DNA of 24,278 nt, from the NCBI GenBank assembly GCA_938021455.1, contig CALIGP010000114.1, positions 1 to 24,278 of the forward strand. Direction: 5' to 3'. Positions within the stretch are counted from its first letter, which is position 1. Every line of letters starts with the position of its first letter. This document shows positions 23,039-24,278 of this stretch, piece by piece. The translations under genes and the position numbers were made by a program. The notes beneath the pieces are model-generated. The model made no database searches. It saw only the letters and a program-made list of their open reading frames with translations, and had not been told where the DNA came from. This DNA comes from an uncultured Lewinella sp. (GTDB taxonomy: Bacteria > Bacteroidota > Bacteroidia > Chitinophagales > Saprospiraceae).

Positions 23039-23078
23039 GGCCACCGTAGTAATTTCTGCGGTGGCCTGTTTCGTTTTT
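23039..23078 (+). terminator. Rho-independent terminator after the Hsp31-like gene
   Basis: GGCCACCG (23039-23046) pairs perfectly with CGGTGGCC (23059-23066) over a 12-nt loop. TGTTTCG and five T (23074-23078) follow. It is 35 nt after the stop codon. Confidence 0.75.
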
Positions 23079-23098
23079 GGGCGCCGGAGCGCGGGTGC
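23079..23098 (+). repeat. Single copy of the dispersed GC-rich repeat (site C)
   Basis: GGGCGCCGGAGCGCGGGTGC is a 20-nt variant of the 18-mer family, nearest to the complement of 9507-9524 with two extra bases. It starts directly after the T-tract of the terminator. I found no inverted partner close by. Confidence 0.5.
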
Positions 23099-23255
23099 AA
23101 GGGAAGGTTAAAGGGCAATGTATTACAAGGTAGAGACATGACTTGGAGGAGTAAAGAAAGCGCTTCGGTTAAACTGAATTATGCGACTCGCTACCATAAG
23201 CTGAATTGCTCGTATCTTTCCGATCCTATCCCTTATTAAAGTTAATGCGAACCCT

Positions 23256-23825
23256 ATGAAAGAATTTCTTAAGAAGCTAAAGTTGATTCAATACCTAACC
23301 TTTGAAATAGATATTCAAAGGAGTGATTTTGTGAAGAAACTGAGAAACATTGTCGACGAAGAGGAAATAAGTATCCTCTCCGATCCATTCGAAGCTTTTT
23401 CACGGAGTAAAAACGAATACAAAGGTCAGGTGGGGGATCATAAATTTAAGATTAAGCGGAGGAAAAAGTTCTTCGATATGAACATGAACTTTGCCGTAGC
23501 TGAAGGGACTTATCAGCAACAAGACGAAAATTTGTTATTCGAAATAGAAATAAATGGATTCATTAAAATGATGATTGCTTTTTATGTCATAGTTACTCTC
23601 TTTTATATTCTATTTATTGGTGCCTTCTTTACGGTTGATGTTGACGAGGATTTTTCCGTAATTATGCTTCCTTTTATTATTCTTCATGGGGCTATGATGT
23701 TTGGAATGCCTTATTATTTGATGAGAAGGAGTGCATCGAAAATGAGACATGAGATCGAACGAGAGTTTTTTTTCATTGCTAAGCGAAGGGAGAGTTTGCT
23801 GGGGTTCTCAAACTCAATGAATTGA
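23256..23825 (+). CDS. Hypothetical protein with two membrane helices
   Basis: The 189-residue protein is not recognised. Residues 1-100 are hydrophilic and charged, with a basic patch KFKIKRRKKFF (about 63-73) and short strands after it. Two hydrophobic segments follow at about 103-126 and 134-156 (IAFYVIVTLFYILFIGAFF and VIMLPFIILHGAMMFGMPYYL), then a basic, helical tail (about 157-189). Both ends are predicted to face the cytoplasm, with a short acidic loop between the helices. Coding sequence is AT-rich. It stands 32 bp before the TPR gene in the same direction, so they are probably co-transcribed. A weak -7-like box TATCTTTC is at 23213-23220. Confidence 0.7.
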   Translation: MKEFLKKLKLIQYLTFEIDIQRSDFVKKLRNIVDEEEISILSDPFEAFSRSKNEYKGQVGDHKFKIKRRKKFFDMNMNFAVAEGTYQQQDENLLFEIEINGFIKMMIAFYVIVTLFYILFIGAFFTVDVDEDFSVIMLPFIILHGAMMFGMPYYLMRRSASKMRHEIEREFFFIAKRRESLLGFSNSMN

Positions 23826-23857
23826 AATGACCTTTCTGACTAAAAAGCGGTAACATA

Positions 23858-24278
23858 GTGATTAGAAATATTCTGTTTTTATTTTTAGCCCTGATGACTT
23901 TCCAGCGTTGCGTAGACAATGAATGTGGCGTTTATTTTTCCTCTCTGGAGGAAGATTACATTAAGGAGGCTGAGGCTTTTCAAGCCCAAAAGGCCTACGG
24001 TAAAGCCATTGAAACTTACGATAAGGCCATTAGGCTCAATGCCGAAAACTACGTTGCTATATCTAACCGTGCATCTTGTTTGTTTGAGAGAGATGGAATC
24101 CATCAGTCAAAGGTCTCTATTGCTGAGATGCTGGATGATTTGGAGTTAGCTATTGAAATTTGCCCGGATTTTAGACCGGCCTATACTAATGTAGTCACGA
24201 TCTCCAATGAGTTTGGAGTGAGTCTTCTGACAGTGGATTATGGACGAGAATACGAAACCAGGTTTGGAGAGAGCTGCT
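23858..24278 (+). CDS. TPR-repeat protein with N-terminal signal, truncated by the window edge
   Basis: An open frame runs from GTG 23858 to the window end (140 complete codons) without a stop. It begins MIRNILFLFLALMTFQRC, a signal-peptide-like segment. Cys18 could be lipidated, although FQRC is a poor lipobox. From about residue 36 the sequence AFQAQKAYGKAIETYDKAIRLNAENYVAISNRA is a clear TPR unit, and a second, looser one follows (LDDLELAIEICPDFRPAYTNV). The N-terminal segment needs the GTG start; a later ATG at 23894 lacks it. The protein would be periplasmic or outer-membrane-facing and probably binds another protein. Nothing more specific can be said without the missing 3' part. Confidence 0.65.
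   Translation, partial: MIRNILFLFLALMTFQRCVDNECGVYFSSLEEDYIKEAEAFQAQKAYGKAIETYDKAIRLNAENYVAISNRASCLFERDGIHQSKVSIAEMLDDLELAIEICPDFRPAYTNVVTISNEFGVSLLTVDYGREYETRFGESC

Noticed and set aside
22877..23239. 120-codon plus-strand frame running from the Hsp31-like gene through its terminator
   Set aside because: It overlaps a real gene in another frame and crosses a strong terminator and a repeat.

Overview
The window looks like a chromosomal segment from a marine-type Bacteroidota, most likely a Saprospiria/Lewinella-like lineage (inference). The clues are a protein with a type IX secretion (T9SS) C-terminal sorting domain, a FecI/FecR/TonB-receptor trio, BshC of bacillithiol synthesis, lipoprotein signals of the phylum's type, and promoter-like boxes fitting the Bacteroidetes consensus TTTG-N17..19-TAnnTTTG. 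No tRNA, rRNA, CRISPR array, transposase or prophage gene was seen.

Layout. 1-206: non-coding flank with short AT-rich repeats. 207-2418: divergent bshC (-) and an RDD membrane protein (+) around a perfect 9-bp inverted repeat. 2419-2643: convergent intergenic region with a bidirectional terminator framed by a longer inverted repeat. 2644-3471: lipoprotein of unknown function (-). 3713-5857: copper-type P1B ATPase broken by one in-frame TAG. 5945-7039: XdhC/CoxI-type molybdenum cofactor chaperone (-). 7297-8505: AT-rich M23-like lipoprotein. 8737-9438: outer-membrane beta-barrel protein. 9606-13238: 1210-residue secreted SASA-type esterase with a T9SS tail (-). 13625-17679: ECF sigma factor, FecR-type anti-sigma factor and TonB-dependent receptor, a cell-surface signalling operon. 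17742-19328: a COQ4-like protein and a class I methyltransferase. 19626-23004: two tandem Crp/Fnr paralogues, a YqhD-like aldehyde/alcohol dehydrogenase and an Hsp31/DJ-1-like protein, read here as a probable reactive-carbonyl response cluster. 23256-24278: a two-helix membrane protein and a TPR protein cut by the window edge.

How the parts fit. The receptor, anti-sigma and sigma genes are in the order and spacing expected for signalling across two membranes. The sigma gene has the best promoter match in the window, and its -33 box lies inside a copy of a dispersed 18-bp GC-rich repeat found at three intergenic sites. The Crp pair sits directly upstream of two carbonyl-handling enzymes and may control them.

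No clearly new multi-gene defence or metabolic system is evident. The strongest leads are the nonsense-interrupted ATPase, the dispersed repeat and its overlap with the sigma promoter, the COQ4 motif protein in a phylum thought to rely on menaquinone, and the ~400-residue unassigned middle of the secreted esterase. Base composition is mosaic: near 60% GC in the ATPase, but about 35-45% in sampled lines of the M23 gene, the receptor gene and the right edge.
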